A DNA stretch of 58,909 bases, taken from Bacteroidota bacterium (GTDB taxonomy: Bacteria; Bacteroidota; Bacteroidia; Bacteroidales; GCA-2748055). The translations under genes and the position numbers were made by a program. Shown here in pieces: positions 23,082-30,435 of this stretch (positions are counted from its first letter, which is position 1; every line of letters begins with the position of its first letter). Below the pieces are notes generated by a model. It was not told the DNA's origin and made no database searches. It saw nothing but the letters and a program-made list of their open reading frames with translations. The DNA is taken from the NCBI GenBank assembly GCA_024244665.1, contig JAAEOI010000401.1:1-58909 (forward strand). Reading direction: 5' to 3'.

Positions 23082-24905
23082 ATGAAATCTTTACTACTCA
23101 GCATTCTTGGCATCCTGATGTGCCAGCTTGCAACAACTAAAAGCAACTCCGTATTGGTAGAGACCGAGAGCTTCAAAAATAAGGGAGGCTGGCTCATCGA
23201 CCAGCAATCCATGGATGTGATGGGCTCTCCCTACCTCATCGCACACGGGATGGGTACTCCGGTGGCTGATGCCTCCACAAGCGTTACCCTTCCGGGTACT
23301 GGGACCTACAGGGTGTTTGTGAGAACCAGGAACTGGACAGCTCCCTGGTCAGATCGGGCGGCAGGACGATTCCAGGTCCTGGTTGACGGGGAAGTCATCG
23401 GACAGGAGTTTGGGATCCGGAGCAGGGACTGGGCATGGGTAGAGGGTGGAACCATAAAGGTGAGAAGCAGCCAACTGGAGGTCTCACTACACGATCTCAC
23501 CGGATTTAACAGTCGGTGCGACGCCATCTGGTTCACTTCAGATGAAGAGGGAACTCCTCCTCTTATGCCAGTTGGCAGAGATAAGGAACCCATAGATAAA
23601 AACTACGACTTCGTTGTGGTGGGGGGTGGAATGGCCGGGACCTGTGCGGCAATTTCTGCAGCCCGGCTGGGTGTGAAAGTGGCCCTGATCCAGAACAGGC
23701 CAGTTCTTGGCGGGAATAACAGTTCCGAGGTAAGGGTACACCTGGGTGCACGTATCAACCTGGAGCCCTATCCGGCCCTTGGAAACCTTGTGAATGAAAT
23801 AGGACCTGTCCGTGGAGGGAATGCCCAGCCAAAGGATTACTATGAGGATGAAAAGAAGCTGAAGGCGGTACTGAACGAGGTAAACATATCCCTCTTCCTG
23901 AACTACCATGCTAATGAAGTGGAGATGGATGGGGTTTCGATTAATAAGGTAGTTGCTCAGAACCTGGAAACCGGGGAGAAGCTCTCTTTTTCTGCACCGC
24001 TTTTTGCCGACTGTACCGGAGATGGTACCATCGGGTATCTTGCCGGTGCCGAATATATGTCGGGACGGGAAAGCCGGGCAACATTCAATGAACCTACCGC
24101 ACCTGAAAAGGAGGACAAACTGACTATGGGAATTTCGGTTCAGTGGTTTGCTGAGACCGTGGACCACTCCATCGACTTTCCCGATATAGCGTGGGGACTG
24201 CCTTGGAGTGATGAGAAGGCTTTTGCTATCAAACGGGGAGACTGGGACTGGGAAACCGGTATGGGAAAAGATATGATTAACGAGACTGAGTATATCAGGG
24301 ACTACGGTCTGCTGGTGGTCTATTCCAACTGGGCCTGGCTGAAAAACCACTATTCAAAAAGTGAGGATTTTACAAATGAAAAACTGAAGTGGGTGGCCTA
24401 TATTGGGGGAAAACGAGAGTCCAGAAGACTGGTGGGAGATTATGTGCTGACTGAAAATGATCTCACTGATAGGAACATATTGCCCGATGGTACGGCCCCC
24501 ACATCCTGGACTATCGATCTGCACTATCCGGATCCTGAAAACATAGAAAAATTTGAGGGGGAGCCCTTCCGCTCCATTGCCAAACACATTACCATCTATC
24601 CCTACCCCATCCCATTCCGTTGTTTGTATTCAAAGAACATTGAGAACCTCATGATGGCCGGAAGAAATATCTCTGTCTCTCATGTGGCACTGGGGACGGT
24701 CCGGCTCATGCGTACCGGTGGAATGATGGGAGAGGTACTGGGCATGGCAGCTTCAATAAGTAAGGATCAGGGAGTGCTGCCGGGAGATATCTACCGCGAT
24801 TATTTCTCCTCTCTGGAGATACTGATGAGGAAGGGTATTGGTGACGCCAGTCTACCCAATACCCAGATCTATAACCAGGGCCGGACACTGAAAAAGGTCA
24901 ATTAA
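23082..24905 (+). CDS. Secreted FAD-dependent oxidoreductase
   Basis: The 607-aa protein starts at the ATG at 23082 with a signal peptide (MKSLLLSILGILMCQLATT). Residues about 24-155 are a beta-rich module resembling a carbohydrate-binding domain (ending DAIWFTSD). Then comes the dinucleotide fold YDFVVVGGGMAGTCAA (GGGMAG at 181-186), LGGNNSSEVR, and FADCTGDGTIGYLAGAEY, matching the FAD_oxidored family linked to polysaccharide loci in Bacteroidota. The C-terminal FAD segment ENLMMAGRNISVSHVALGT is intact. The substrate is probably a sugar or sugar acid, but none can be named. Confidence 0.85.
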   Translation: MKSLLLSILGILMCQLATTKSNSVLVETESFKNKGGWLIDQQSMDVMGSPYLIAHGMGTPVADASTSVTLPGTGTYRVFVRTRNWTAPWSDRAAGRFQVLVDGEVIGQEFGIRSRDWAWVEGGTIKVRSSQLEVSLHDLTGFNSRCDAIWFTSDEEGTPPLMPVGRDKEPIDKNYDFVVVGGGMAGTCAAISAARLGVKVALIQNRPVLGGNNSSEVRVHLGARINLEPYPALGNLVNEIGPVRGGNAQPKDYYEDEKKLKAVLNEVNISLFLNYHANEVEMDGVSINKVVAQNLETGEKLSFSAPLFADCTGDGTIGYLAGAEYMSGRESRATFNEPTAPEKEDKLTMGISVQWFAETVDHSIDFPDIAWGLPWSDEKAFAIKRGDWDWETGMGKDMINETEYIRDYGLLVVYSNWAWLKNHYSKSEDFTNEKLKWVAYIGGKRESRRLVGDYVLTENDLTDRNILPDGTAPTSWTIDLHYPDPENIEKFEGEPFRSIAKHITIYPYPIPFRCLYSKNIENLMMAGRNISVSHVALGTVRLMRTGGMMGEVLGMAASISKDQGVLPGDIYRDYFSSLEILMRKGIGDASLPNTQIYNQGRTLKKVN

Positions 24906-24909
24906 TAAA

Positions 24910-25110
24910 ATGAACCACGAAAAATCCTTTCAGCTGGAACAGAGCGGGGCTTCATCCATAGTGCCTTTTAAACCCATTGTTCGGGATCGCTGATCCAGGG
25001 GGATTATCGACACCACCAAAACCCTGAGGGAATATGGCATCGACGACTACAATAAGAGCGATTTCTACAAAATGATCGGCCTTGTCTTTGAATCAATAAC
25101 AGGGCATTGA
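24910..25110 (+). other. Two short open stretches between genes
   Basis: A 27-codon frame from the ATG at 24910 (MNHEKSFQLEQ..., stop at 24991-24993) is followed in another frame by 36 codons (GIIDTTKTLREYGIDDYNKS...) ending at 25108-25110. I recognise neither. They look like pieces of one or two broken genes rather than functional small proteins. Confidence 0.3.
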
Positions 25111-25151
25111 AAATTTAACTATCTTTTCCTTTCAAAAAAAAACAATCTGAA

Positions 25152-26072
25152 ATGAGAATCCTTGCCACACTGCTCTGCACCTTCATGATCATGACCGCCG
25201 GTCATGCCAAGAAAGTCAAATTGTCACTGAACCTGGAAGAGGGTAAAACCTACAATCAGCTTACCCAGTCGATAGCCACTATCGACCAGGAATTCTATGG
25301 ACAGAAAATGAATATTGTTATGACCATAGAGGGATCCATGTCTTTTCTTGTAAAAGCTGCAAGCGAGGAGGGATATGACATGGAAGTAAAATATGAACGG
25401 CTGAGTATGACCATGAACCTTCCCCAGATGACCATGGAGTTCAGTTCTGAAAAAGCTGACGAGAACGATCTCTTCTCATTGATCCTGGCTGAGATGAAGA
25501 ACAAACCCTTCGAACTGAAGATGGACAAACGTGGAAAAATATCGGAAATACAGAACGTAGAATCTCTATGGGGGTCTGTGATTGACCTATTCGACCAGTT
25601 CCCTCTGGATCAGCGTGAACAGGTGAAGTCACAGCTCATGGATGCCTATGGAGAGAAAGCCATGATTGGAAGCATCGAGACGGTTACAGCCATCTTCCCG
25701 GAGACGCCTGTAAAAAAAGGAGGTCAATGGGACATCGTAACAAATCTGGAGGCCGGGATGTCATCCACCCTGTCAACTACCTTTACTTATAATGGCAAAG
25801 AAGACGGACTGGTATTAATAAGCGGACAGGGCACCGTTGAAACCACCGATAAGGAGGCATATAGGGAGACCAATGGAATGAAGATGAAATATGACATGTC
25901 AGGCAACCTTACCTCACAACTAAAAGTGGATCCAAAGAGCGGATGGATCAGTGAGGCAAAGATCGAACAGAATATAGAGGGAAAAGCCTTCATACAGGAG
26001 AATGAACAGATGCCTGACGGGATGGAGTTCCCCGTGACCATTAAAACCGAGAGTACGATCACAAATAAGTAG
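25152..26072 (+). CDS. Exported DUF6263-like protein
   Basis: The 306-aa protein has a signal peptide (MRILATLLCTFMIMTAGHAKK) and a long beta-rich mature part with alternating polar/hydrophobic strands (MTIEGSMSFLVKAA, EMKNKPFELKMDKRGKI, and the late GTVETTDKEAYRE). The layout fits the uncharacterised Bacteroidota family I recall as DUF6263. There are no catalytic motifs. It is probably periplasmic or outer-membrane associated. Its end overlaps the convergent metalloprotease gene by 14 bases. Confidence 0.65.
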   Translation: MRILATLLCTFMIMTAGHAKKVKLSLNLEEGKTYNQLTQSIATIDQEFYGQKMNIVMTIEGSMSFLVKAASEEGYDMEVKYERLSMTMNLPQMTMEFSSEKADENDLFSLILAEMKNKPFELKMDKRGKISEIQNVESLWGSVIDLFDQFPLDQREQVKSQLMDAYGEKAMIGSIETVTAIFPETPVKKGGQWDIVTNLEAGMSSTLSTTFTYNGKEDGLVLISGQGTVETTDKEAYRETNGMKMKYDMSGNLTSQLKVDPKSGWISEAKIEQNIEGKAFIQENEQMPDGMEFPVTIKTESTITNK

Positions 26073-26859
26073 GTCCTGCTGAAATAGCCTCCGAAAACTC
26101 CGGCACCACAAGCCGACCGAAAAAATGGTCTGGATGCAGGATCTCCTCATAGGTAGGAGGAGGGTTGTGCATGAGAATCTGAACGCCCTCTTTAAACCCG
26201 GTAGTATCCAGAAAGGTCTCCAGAAAGATGGATGCGTACTTGTATTTGACCATATATTCGCTTTCCCTGTCAAGCAACTCCTCAACAGTAGAGGGAATCT
26301 CTACTTGCCGGGGAGGGATTAGTTCACCCATTTTCCCGGTCACGTATTCACATAAGCCCTCTTCGATGAAAGACGAACCAAAAGTCTCGTGCGACTTCAC
26401 CATCCAGACCCCGGTCTCGTAGCATTTATCCACATGGATGTGGTGAACCGATTTCATCTCCACCCCGATCTGGTTAAAATATTCGTGCGTGAGTTCATGG
26501 ATCATCACTGCCTTCACAAATTTATTGCTCTCCCTGAACGCTTCCTGATGTGCCCTTGAGAGATCCCCCAGTTCATAGGCTTCAAATAGTTCTGCCGTAC
26601 TGACGTAGATTTCATGGGGAAAATGCCTTCCCAGTTCGATAGGTTCACCCATCCCCTGATCTTCAAAGTCGTCTGAATAGAACCAGATGTTATAGAGTGT
26701 GTCCCCCACAAACTCCTGGAACTCCTGAACCAGAGAGTCGCTATTCTCTTCCACATACTGTTCAACACCTTCACTGGTGGGCTTCCCGTTCCTCAAAGGA
26801 TAGTCACCCGACATCCCGGCCGGCATGATCAAAAGCAATATGGAGATCAGCTTTCCCAT
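26059..26859 (-). CDS. Secreted gluzincin-like metalloprotease
   Basis: The 266-aa protein starts with a short signal peptide (MGKLISILLLIMPAGMSG). The zinc motif HELTHEYFN (H-E-x-x-H) is followed about 40 residues later by FIEEGLCEYV, where Glu would be the third ligand as in gluzincins. The C-terminal part is acidic with no other motif. It is a likely periplasmic zinc peptidase or chaperone-like protein of unknown family. Confidence 0.7.
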   Translation of the reverse strand: MGKLISILLLIMPAGMSGDYPLRNGKPTSEGVEQYVEENSDSLVQEFQEFVGDTLYNIWFYSDDFEDQGMGEPIELGRHFPHEIYVSTAELFEAYELGDLSRAHQEAFRESNKFVKAVMIHELTHEYFNQIGVEMKSVHHIHVDKCYETGVWMVKSHETFGSSFIEEGLCEYVTGKMGELIPPRQVEIPSTVEELLDRESEYMVKYKYASIFLETFLDTTGFKEGVQILMHNPPPTYEEILHPDHFFGRLVVPEFSEAISAGPTYL

Positions 26860-26951
26860 ACCAAAATCTCATCAACCTTTTAGAAGTTGACAATACCACA
26901 CTCAAATGGTTCACTATTTTAAAGATGCACACCGAAGGGTTTTACCCTCGA

Positions 26952-27054
26952 TTACCTTCGCTGATTCATCCCGATGAGGAAATAGAGCAAGGAGCCCAGG
27001 AAAGGAAGGAAAAGAATAACCAGTAATGTAATTATGATTCCCCCGGCAATAGCA
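26952..27054 (-). pseudogene. Phospholipase D-nuclease N-terminal-like membrane stub
   Basis: Minus-strand translation reads GGIIITLLVILFLPFLGSLL and then YFLIGMNQRR before a stop at 26952. FLGxLLYFLIGMN is the second helix of the small PLDc_N membrane domain. Only about one helix remains and the upstream half is missing. Confidence 0.45.
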
Positions 27055-27153
27055 TTCGCAGATGAACAGGGCAGCTACGCCTCCAACGAGGTGTTCCTCA
27101 ACTGGAATGCACCGGCTGTCTTTGTACTGGGATACCTGGAGCAGGTACACTGA
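27052..27153 (+). pseudogene. Glycoside hydrolase family 9 C-terminal fragment
   Basis: The plus strand reads AFADEQGS and then YASNEVFLNWNAPAVFVLGY, LEQVH and stop. This is the C-terminal catalytic motif of GH9 cellulases (NE-x-x-x-NWNAP, with the catalytic Glu). Only 33 codons survive and the rest of the enzyme is absent. The rest of the gap (26860-27305) shows only a 21-codon frame at 27202 that I cannot assign. Confidence 0.7.
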
Positions 27154-27305
27154 TAAATTGTTTTTTCATAACTTGAAGTGCCAATCAAACCCGGTTATAC
27201 CATGAAACTCAAGATCGATGATACCCGAAGAGTGGCTGGGCCATTCCACCACTCCCGACAGATATAAAATATTTAGTATTTTTATCCAGATTTGTAAAGG
27301 CATTT

Positions 27306-29486
27306 ATGGAAAAGAAACACATCCCGGTATATCACGGATTCAGGGTCTATTTTTTCTCGAACCTGCTCTACTCCTTCCTGATCATTCCCTTCCTGATCTT
27401 CCTGGGGGCAAAAAGCATCCCGGAGATGGCAAAGGACAGGGGATACATGCACAGAGATGCAAAGTCATTAGTTGATTCACTGGTTACCCTCACTGATTCC
27501 ATGGAAATCTACACCGGGGAATCATTCGACAGCCTTCTGAACAGCGCCGTCTTGCTGGGAGAGGAATTTATTGACTCCATTGCCGAAGAGAAGAAAGGCG
27601 CGAGTATAGTTGTTTTGGGCCCTGATTCCGAAGAGGATGACGATAATCTAAAGTTATTTAACAATAAAGGCCCCTTCTCAAGATTTTTCAGACTGCTTTT
27701 CCTTCTGACACTGGCCAGCTACATTGCAGGGCTTATCTACAATAATCCCTTTAAAAGGTATTTTAAAAAAACGCGCAGCAAGAAGGAGGTAAGTGATAAC
27801 CTACAAAGATATTGTAAGAGGCAGCTCTTGCGCACCCCGGTGATCAACGCACTGATCATCACTCTGCCCAGTGCCCTGGTCATTCTCTATTCCCTCTTTT
27901 TCATCCTCCTCAGGGACCATGTAGAGATGGAAATGGAGAGGGAGATGTTCAGAGAGTTCTTCTTCCTGGCACTACTCGCCACCATACTTGAGTTTCTTTT
28001 CGTTTTCTACTGGCAGAAACACAGGGTACACATCCGCTACATCGAGTACTTCTATTCAAAAGAGGAGTTGAAGAAAAAGGTATTCAAACGCAAGGGGGGC
28101 AGGATCAGGGACCGCCTGATGATGGCCAGCGGGATGACCACCACCCTCCCACTGCTCATCGTACTGGTCTACCTGATCCAGAGCCTTACCATGGTGAGGT
28201 CAATGAAACTTGACACCATATCCGAAGAGGCGTGGAATATCCTGGTTGGACCCTGGGGAGATATGATCAATGCGGGGAAAGACACTTTCTCGGTGGACAA
28301 ACTTGAGTGGATGATCTATGTGAATGCTGTTGACACCTTAAGTATGATCATTGGAATAAGCATGGGGATCCTGGTGTCACTTCTCTACCTTATTCTATTT
28401 ATCAGGTGGACCAACCAGGAAATCACCTACCCGGTCATGGAGCTGCTGAAAAATATTAGGAACACCAGGGCAGGAGAGACCGAACAATATACCATTGTCC
28501 GTACCAACGATGAAATTGGTGAGCTGACCGAAGGATACAACGAGATGACCCGGAAGATTCATGAACATGTGGAGCGTATTTCCAGAATGAACAGGGACCT
28601 GGAGAAGACTGTGGAGGAGCGGACCCATGAGGTGGTCATGCAGAAGGAGGAGATCGAAGCACAGAAAGAGGAGATCGAGACACAGCTTGACATGGCCACC
28701 CAGCAGCGGGATACCATATCGTGGCAAAATGAACAGATCCTGGACAGCATCAGGTATGCCGAAAGGATTCAGTCGGCCATCCTTCCCCCGGAAAAAAACT
28801 TCTCCGAAGTGCTCTCCCAACAATTCATCCTCTTCAAACCGAGGGACATTGTGAGTGGGGATTACTACTGGACCGCGATGAAGAACGGAAAACTGCTGAT
28901 TGCTGCTGCTGACTGCACGGGGCACGGGGTTCCGGGTGCTTTCCTGAGTGTAATGGGCATCTCATCCCTGAACGAAATTGTCAGCAGGAGGCAACTCCTC
29001 AAAGCGGGAGAGATTCTTGAAGAATTGAGGACATACGTGGTCCGTTCCCTGCACCAGACAGGTTTACAGGAAGAGGCCAGGGACGGGATCGAAATAGCGC
29101 TCTGCATCATCGATCTGAAAAAGGGAATCGTTGAGTTTGCGGGAGCCAACAGGCCCCTCTACCTGGTGAGGGAGAAGAGTGTGATCCAGTACAAGGGAGA
29201 CAGAATGCCCATCGGGATCTATGACCAGGAACTTGCTCCCTTCACAAGCCAAACCATAAAGCTTCAGAAGAACGACTCAGTCTACCTCTTTTCCGACGGC
29301 TATGTGGATCAGCTTGGAGGCCCGAACAGAAAAACTTTCCGCGTAATCAGGTTCAGGAAACTGCTCATTGAGATCCAGGATAAACCCATGGACGAGCAGA
29401 AACGGATACTTATGGAGCAGCATGAATCGTGGAAAGGCCCTGTGGAGCAGATTGACGATATCCTGGTGGTGGGATTCAGACTATAA
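27306..29486 (+). CDS. Membrane PP2C phosphatase with HAMP domain (SiaA-like)
   Basis: The 726-aa protein has an N-terminal membrane anchor and several further hydrophobic segments (about 15-35, 125-145, 180-205, 215-240, 280-300, 345-370). A HAMP linker (YPVMELLKNIRNTRAGETEQ, NDEIGELTEGYNEM) and a coiled coil (KEEIEAQKEEIETQLD) follow. From about 490 to the end lies a SpoIIE/PP2C phosphatase: VSGDYYW, AAADCTGHGVPGAFLSVMG, YLFSDGYVDQ, DDILVVGF. The Asp residues for two metal ions are present. By analogy with SiaA it should dephosphorylate the neighbouring SiaC-like protein in response to a membrane signal. It ends convergent with, and 6 bases into, that gene. Confidence 0.9.
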   Translation: MEKKHIPVYHGFRVYFFSNLLYSFLIIPFLIFLGAKSIPEMAKDRGYMHRDAKSLVDSLVTLTDSMEIYTGESFDSLLNSAVLLGEEFIDSIAEEKKGASIVVLGPDSEEDDDNLKLFNNKGPFSRFFRLLFLLTLASYIAGLIYNNPFKRYFKKTRSKKEVSDNLQRYCKRQLLRTPVINALIITLPSALVILYSLFFILLRDHVEMEMEREMFREFFFLALLATILEFLFVFYWQKHRVHIRYIEYFYSKEELKKKVFKRKGGRIRDRLMMASGMTTTLPLLIVLVYLIQSLTMVRSMKLDTISEEAWNILVGPWGDMINAGKDTFSVDKLEWMIYVNAVDTLSMIIGISMGILVSLLYLILFIRWTNQEITYPVMELLKNIRNTRAGETEQYTIVRTNDEIGELTEGYNEMTRKIHEHVERISRMNRDLEKTVEERTHEVVMQKEEIEAQKEEIETQLDMATQQRDTISWQNEQILDSIRYAERIQSAILPPEKNFSEVLSQQFILFKPRDIVSGDYYWTAMKNGKLLIAAADCTGHGVPGAFLSVMGISSLNEIVSRRQLLKAGEILEELRTYVVRSLHQTGLQEEARDGIEIALCIIDLKKGIVEFAGANRPLYLVREKSVIQYKGDRMPIGIYDQELAPFTSQTIKLQKNDSVYLFSDGYVDQLGGPNRKTFRVIRFRKLLIEIQDKPMDEQKRILMEQHESWKGPVEQIDDILVVGFRL

Positions 29487-29876
29487 CTCTATCTTCACAA
29501 AATCGAAGGTGACGCCGGACATCCTGGACATCTCAAGGCCCACTTCATACATATCCTCGTCATCCTCCTCGTATTGCCATTTTACCCTGACCGGGCTCCC
29601 CGCCTTCTTAATAGAATTCAGGACCTTAAAAATATCGAGAATGTACTTTGCCGAAGTGGAGTTGAAGTACTCCAGGTTGAACATGAATTCAAGGGGGGTA
29701 TCTCCCCTTTTCACGGAGACCTCACCGGCAAACTGTTCCAGCCACTCCAATATGGGCATGTAAAAACTTCTCACATTTTCAGGTCTCGATTCACCAGAGA
29801 ATTCAAACCTGTTTCCTGCAGGATCAAGGTAAACACCTGGTGAGTTTTGTGTTGGGGTGAGGGTTAGCTTTTCCAT
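29481..29876 (-). CDS. SiaC-like regulatory phosphoprotein (DUF1987)
   Basis: The 131-aa protein matches the SiaC/DUF1987 family throughout: PGVYLDPAGNRFEFSGES, RPENVRSFYMPILEWL, RGDTPLEFMFNLEYFNSTSAK, and a charged VKWQYEEDDEDMYEVG near the end. In Pseudomonas SiaC the phospho-acceptor is Thr68; the equivalent here is probably Thr74 or a flanking Ser of NSTSAK (inferred by alignment from memory). It should switch partners depending on phosphorylation by the kinase encoded 3 bases upstream and dephosphorylation by the SpoIIE-type phosphatase gene that it meets tail-to-tail. Confidence 0.88.
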   Translation of the reverse strand: MEKLTLTPTQNSPGVYLDPAGNRFEFSGESRPENVRSFYMPILEWLEQFAGEVSVKRGDTPLEFMFNLEYFNSTSAKYILDIFKVLNSIKKAGSPVRVKWQYEEDDEDMYEVGLEMSRMSGVTFDFVKIEL

Positions 29877-29879
29877 GCT

Positions 29880-30392
29880 CTATCCGTTTAAGGTAATTTC
29901 ATATTCAAAAAAAGAGTAGTCATTATCAACTACTGCAAAGCTGTAAAGAATCTTTTTGTCGGTCCGCAGGGCCATTGTAATTAATCCAAGTCCGGCCCCG
30001 GTATCATTGATTCCAGGTTCCTTGTTGATCACCTCCTCGTACAAGGACTTAAGAGCTTCATTGTCGAGCTGGTTGACACGATCCATTTTAAAAGAGAGAT
30101 CACCCACATCGTCGCTGCGGACCATATTCCCTGCCCTGACAAAGTAGTGCTCCCCCTTTTTGACAACCGAAATTTTTGGCGTGGGCTCCAGTTTACCAGG
30201 TTTCCCGGGTTTCTTAGCAGCGTACTTATAGATATTATCTATGGATTCAACAAAAATGCCGTAGAGCCTTTTCCTGGCAGGTTTTTTCAACTCCTGAAAC
30301 TCCCTGGTATTCCTGAGCTTACTCAATAGCATCTCAATAGTCCCAAAAGTAATGGCACCTTCAAAATCTACCAGGGTTTTTGATTTCAGCAT
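29880..30392 (-). CDS. SiaB-like protein kinase
   Basis: The 170-aa protein has an HATPase-like kinase fold of the SiaB/DUF6272 type: helix with ESIDNIYKYA (N-box equivalent, Asn), GNMVRSDD, and NDTGAGLGLITMAL (G2-like glycine lid). It is predicted to phosphorylate the SiaC-like protein encoded just downstream (stop to start spacing 3 bases, same operon). Its start lies 43 bases from the divergent ABC gene, so both promoters must sit in or around that short gap. Confidence 0.88.
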   Translation of the reverse strand: MLKSKTLVDFEGAITFGTIEMLLSKLRNTREFQELKKPARKRLYGIFVESIDNIYKYAAKKPGKPGKLEPTPKISVVKKGEHYFVRAGNMVRSDDVGDLSFKMDRVNQLDNEALKSLYEEVINKEPGINDTGAGLGLITMALRTDKKILYSFAVVDNDYSFFEYEITLNG

Positions 30393-30435
30393 ATGTGACG
30401 CAAAATAGCGAAAAATTTGATTACTTTAAAGCACC

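Noticed and set aside
23538..24350. Minus-strand open frame of 270 codons inside the FAD oxidoreductase
   Set aside because: The sense strand has clear FAD motifs; the antisense product has no recognisable domain and many Pro/His/Arg runs, as expected of a shadow.
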